Below are positions 4,480-6,691 of a stretch of 6,691 nt of DNA, piece after piece. The DNA is from Verrucomicrobiales bacterium (GTDB taxonomy: Bacteria; Verrucomicrobiota; Verrucomicrobiia; Limisphaerales; UBA1096), in NCBI GenBank assembly GCA_002721375.1, contig PBKH01000053.1, positions 20,302 to 26,992 of the forward strand, given 5' to 3'. Numbering within the stretch: position 1 is the stretch's first letter; every line of letters begins with the position of its first letter. The translations under genes were made by a program, and so were the position numbers. The notes beneath the pieces were generated by a model. It had not been told where the DNA came from, ran no database searches, and saw only the letters and a program-made list of their open reading frames with translations.

Positions 4480-6691
4480 TTAAGCCGTGACGGCTTCGAG
4501 TTCCTCGTTGAGCAGTTCCCAGCCGCGATTGATCAGTTCGTCACGGGTGAGTTCGCCTTTTTCGACTTTTTTGAGCAGAGCTTTCTGTGCGGGATAATCC
4601 TTATTTTCCACGCCGGCCTTACTCTGTAGCATGCGCCAGGCTTTGCGACGTTCGATGGCAAATAGAACCATCTGTCGGCTGATGGTAAAGTACTTGAATT
4701 TGCCGCCGACCTCAGCCTTGAAGTAGACGCCAAAGTCAGGGACGTAGGCGACGTGATCCTCCTTAAACACGTTGCGATAGGTTACGTCTTGCTGCGTGAT
4801 ACAGATGAGCATGTTATCGATGTGGATGAACTCGCTCGCACTGCTCTCTGGAATGGATTTGATGTGCTTACGGAAGCGTGCCTCAGTGATCGCCCAGTGG
4901 GCAACGGTGTAGTTGTATTTCTCGCCGGTGGACTTGTACTTGTGCTCCCACCAGTCGCGCTTGACCGACGGGTTGCCCTTGAGATCGAGGCATTCCTGCT
5001 GAGTCTCGCCGGCGCGCGGGTTATAAACAAATTCCGGCATGCCGCGGCTGTCGCGGATAAGTCGCGCCTGGTCAGCGGACATGTGATCCGCTACACCATG
5101 CTCCGGTTGGCAGGTGGTGTAGCACTGATAGAATGCGGTGCCACGATATTCGAGGCCGTCGAGCATTGCTCGATAGGTTTTTGCGCTGTTGGCCATGGAG
5201 ACCTGCGCCACATACGGTGAGCCATGGCCGCTGATGAAGGCCTCGGAGACACTCTTTTTCTCGACAAGCTTACCCTGAGATGCGACGCCGAACTGATTCA
5301 TGTCGTAGCCGCCGAGCATATTCGAGCTGTCCGAGTTTTGACCGCCCGTGTTGGAATATACCTGAGTATCGAGCATGAGCATCAGCACGTTCGGCTTGTT
5401 CTGCAAGACGACCTTTGAGACGTTTTGGAAGCCGATATCACCCATTGCGCCGTCGCCGCCGATGGCCCATACCTTGGGCAGTTCCCGGATCTCGTCGTCG
5501 GTCATCAACGAGTCGTCAAGGTGGGTTAGGTTGAAATATTCCGCATGCGAGCTGATATTGTTTTCGCGGGTGAGCAGTGCATTGGCCAAACGCTCAGGTA
5601 CGACCGAGCGGCGTGCGTGGTTTACAATGGCCGCCTCACCGATGAGCCAGCTAATTGTGGCGCCATCCTGAAAAAGGGAGTTCATCCAAGGGTACGGATG
5701 CGGATTGGAAGGAGGTGTAGAACCGTATACGGTGTTACAGCCAGTGTGTGCGCCCATGTACATGACGCTCATGCCGTTCGGGTGACGTCCATCAATTGCC
5801 TGAAGGTCGCGGTGGTTGAAGGCGTCTTGCCTTAGCACTGCACATAGGGCATCGATGATTTCCTGATTGGTGATCTCGCCATGCTTAGCCAAGCGCTTGG
5901 CAGTGTCCTCGTCATTCTCGCCACCAAGGTCCATCACGGAGTGGGCTACAGACCAAGTGAACCACTTGTGATCCTCTTTGCTTCGGGCCTTGAGGGCTTC
6001 GAGCTTGGCCACGCCGTTATTCTCCAGTTCGGTCGCCGCCTCACGCAAGCGGGCCGCTTTCTTGTGGAAGATTGGGCGCATATATGCCTCGGTGACTGAG
6101 GCTGCGGCACGCAGCACGCTTTTTTCGCCGCAACCGGCACAAGCGCCATCACCACTGACGAGCGCCTCGTAATTACGCCGTACCATAAGGTGGTTGCGTA
6201 AGGCGGCCTCACGGGAATTCTCAGGTGTGTCGTCGTTGTAAAGGCCAAGGAATTTCTGGCTCGTATCCGGAAGTAATCGACTGAACACCTGCGCGGTGGC
6301 CAATTCGGCGTTGAGTTCTGGCGTCTCGCGGGTCATGCGCAGTGCATCGTGATCACCGCAAACCTGAACGCATTCGCCGCAGCCTTTGCATAGGTCGCTG
6401 ACAAAAATGGAGAATAACCCACCATTGCCGGGGTTCTTTTTCTCAACGCTTCGGAAAATGGCAGTGACGTCATTGTAGGCCAACGGCAACTGGTCGATGA
6501 TGTTTGTGAACTCGCCGCGTGCCTGTTCGGAGACAGAAGCGAGTTGGTCGACTTCGGAGCGTAGTATGTCTTTGAATGGTTCCTTGCCCTTGTTGGCGAC
6601 ATTGTCGACCATTCGCATGCGGCAGCGTTCCTCGACGCCTTGCACCTCGTTGAGCAGTGCCTTTTGATCGCCGGCATTGGTGACGTAGTTG
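4480..6691 (-). CDS. nifJ: Pyruvate:ferredoxin (flavodoxin) oxidoreductase-like 2-oxoacid oxidoreductase, C-terminal part (cut by window edge)
   Basis: This is the C-terminal part (736 codons visible) of a single-chain PFOR-type enzyme, which oxidises a 2-oxoacid, most likely pyruvate, to acyl-CoA and CO2 and reduces ferredoxin or flavodoxin. Residues are counted from the first whole codon at 6688-6690. CKGCGECVQVC (101-111) binds one 4Fe-4S cluster. CAGCGE (184-189), Cys318 (TGCNTVYGS) and Cys523 or Cys527 (CYTTC) fit the four ligands of the proximal cluster in the ThDP domain. The ThDP motif is GGDGAMGDIGF (411-421) with Asn447 in YSNTGGQ. The layout is odd: 131 residues separate the second and third proximal-cluster cysteines, against about 25 in the classical enzyme; no second ferredoxin-type motif occurs in the 100 residues before the visible one; and about 120 extra residues follow the usual C-terminus. 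The reading frame is open to the right edge, and the in-frame GTG at 6643-6645 is internal, not a start. The N-terminal domains lie outside. Substrate and acceptor are inferred; the symbol is family level. Confidence 0.9.
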   Translation of the reverse strand, partial: NYVTNAGDQKALLNEVQGVEERCRMRMVDNVANKGKEPFKDILRSEVDQLASVSEQARGEFTNIIDQLPLAYNDVTAIFRSVEKKNPGNGGLFSIFVSDLCKGCGECVQVCGDHDALRMTRETPELNAELATAQVFSRLLPDTSQKFLGLYNDDTPENSREAALRNHLMVRRNYEALVSGDGACAGCGEKSVLRAAASVTEAYMRPIFHKKAARLREAATELENNGVAKLEALKARSKEDHKWFTWSVAHSVMDLGGENDEDTAKRLAKHGEITNQEIIDALCAVLRQDAFNHRDLQAIDGRHPNGMSVMYMGAHTGCNTVYGSTPPSNPHPYPWMNSLFQDGATISWLIGEAAIVNHARRSVVPERLANALLTRENNISSHAEYFNLTHLDDSLMTDDEIRELPKVWAIGGDGAMGDIGFQNVSKVVLQNKPNVLMLMLDTQVYSNTGGQNSDSSNMLGGYDMNQFGVASQGKLVEKKSVSEAFISGHGSPYVAQVSMANSAKTYRAMLDGLEYRGTAFYQCYTTCQPEHGVADHMSADQARLIRDSRGMPEFVYNPRAGETQQECLDLKGNPSVKRDWWEHKYKSTGEKYNYTVAHWAITEARFRKHIKSIPESSASEFIHIDNMLICITQQDVTYRNVFKEDHVAYVPDFGVYFKAEVGGKFKYFTISRQMVLFAIERRKAWRMLQSKAGVENKDYPAQKALLKKVEKGELTRDELINRGWELLNEELEAVTA
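4482..4496. repeat. Inverted repeat overlapping the PFOR stop codon
   Basis: AAGCCGT and ACGGCTT are perfect 7-bp arms around a single central base. In the minus-strand RNA this could form a 6-bp stem with a UCA loop, about 25 bases upstream of the intrinsic terminator. It may help protect the 3' end of the PFOR transcript, or simply reflect the codons for the last residues (EAVTA). Confidence 0.3.
5888..5901. repeat. Palindrome copy 4, GCCAAGCGCTTGGC (inside PFOR)
   Basis: A perfect 14-bp palindrome made of the same half-site as the other copies but joined the other way round: GCCAAGCGC overlaps its own reverse complement. It encodes part of TAKRLAKHG in the PFOR-like protein, within the segment inserted between the proximal-cluster cysteines. 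Confidence 0.55.

Noticed and set aside
4753..5220. Plus-strand open frame of 155 codons opposite the PFOR-like gene
   Set aside because: It overlaps the conserved C-terminal part of the PFOR frame, has no recognisable motif, and the real frame continues through it without a break.
6333..6677. Alternative minus-strand frame of 114 codons at the right edge
   Set aside because: It overlaps, in another frame, the PFOR segment carrying the CxxCxxCxxxC motif, which is clearly the real coding frame.

Overview
The window is a 6.7 kb piece of bacterial chromosome, about half G+C. Four genes lie end to end, all on the minus strand, so transcription runs right to left. In that order they are: the C-terminal part of a large pyruvate:ferredoxin oxidoreductase-type enzyme (PFOR, cut by the right edge), an NAD(P)-dependent aldehyde dehydrogenase, a secreted formylglycine-dependent sulfatase, and the N-terminal part of homodimeric pyruvate dehydrogenase E1 (aceE, cut by the left edge). 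No RNA genes, insertion sequences, CRISPR arrays or phage genes were seen.

The combination of an exported S1-type sulfatase with a DUF4976-like tail, an atypical long PFOR, a proteobacterial-style AceE and the lack of clear Shine-Dalgarno sequences before the three visible starts suggests a member of the PVC group (Verrucomicrobiota, Planctomycetota, Lentisphaerota or relatives), probably aquatic. This is inference from family knowledge; no marker gene is present to prove it.

Region by region: 1-1121 aceE N-terminal 373 codons; 1122-1328 AT-rich intergenic stretch with a possible extended -10 element and a dyad just before aceE; 1329-2927 sulfatase; 2928-2981 short gap containing a perfect 14-bp palindrome; 2982-4391 aldehyde dehydrogenase; 4392-4479 gap with a good intrinsic terminator (4425-4456) closing the PFOR transcript; 4480-6691 PFOR.

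Two different ways of oxidising pyruvate to acetyl-CoA sit within about 3.4 kb of each other: the ferredoxin-linked PFOR and the NAD-linked pyruvate dehydrogenase complex. Between them lie an aldehyde oxidiser and a sulfate-ester hydrolase. A speculative reading is that sulfated sugars are desulfated outside the cytoplasm, their catabolism yields a small aldehyde such as lactaldehyde, and the carbon enters at pyruvate. The most unusual sequence-level signals are the rearranged cysteine layout and extra segments of the PFOR, and a palindromic word (core GCCAAGCGC) that occurs six times in coding and non-coding DNA in different reading frames.
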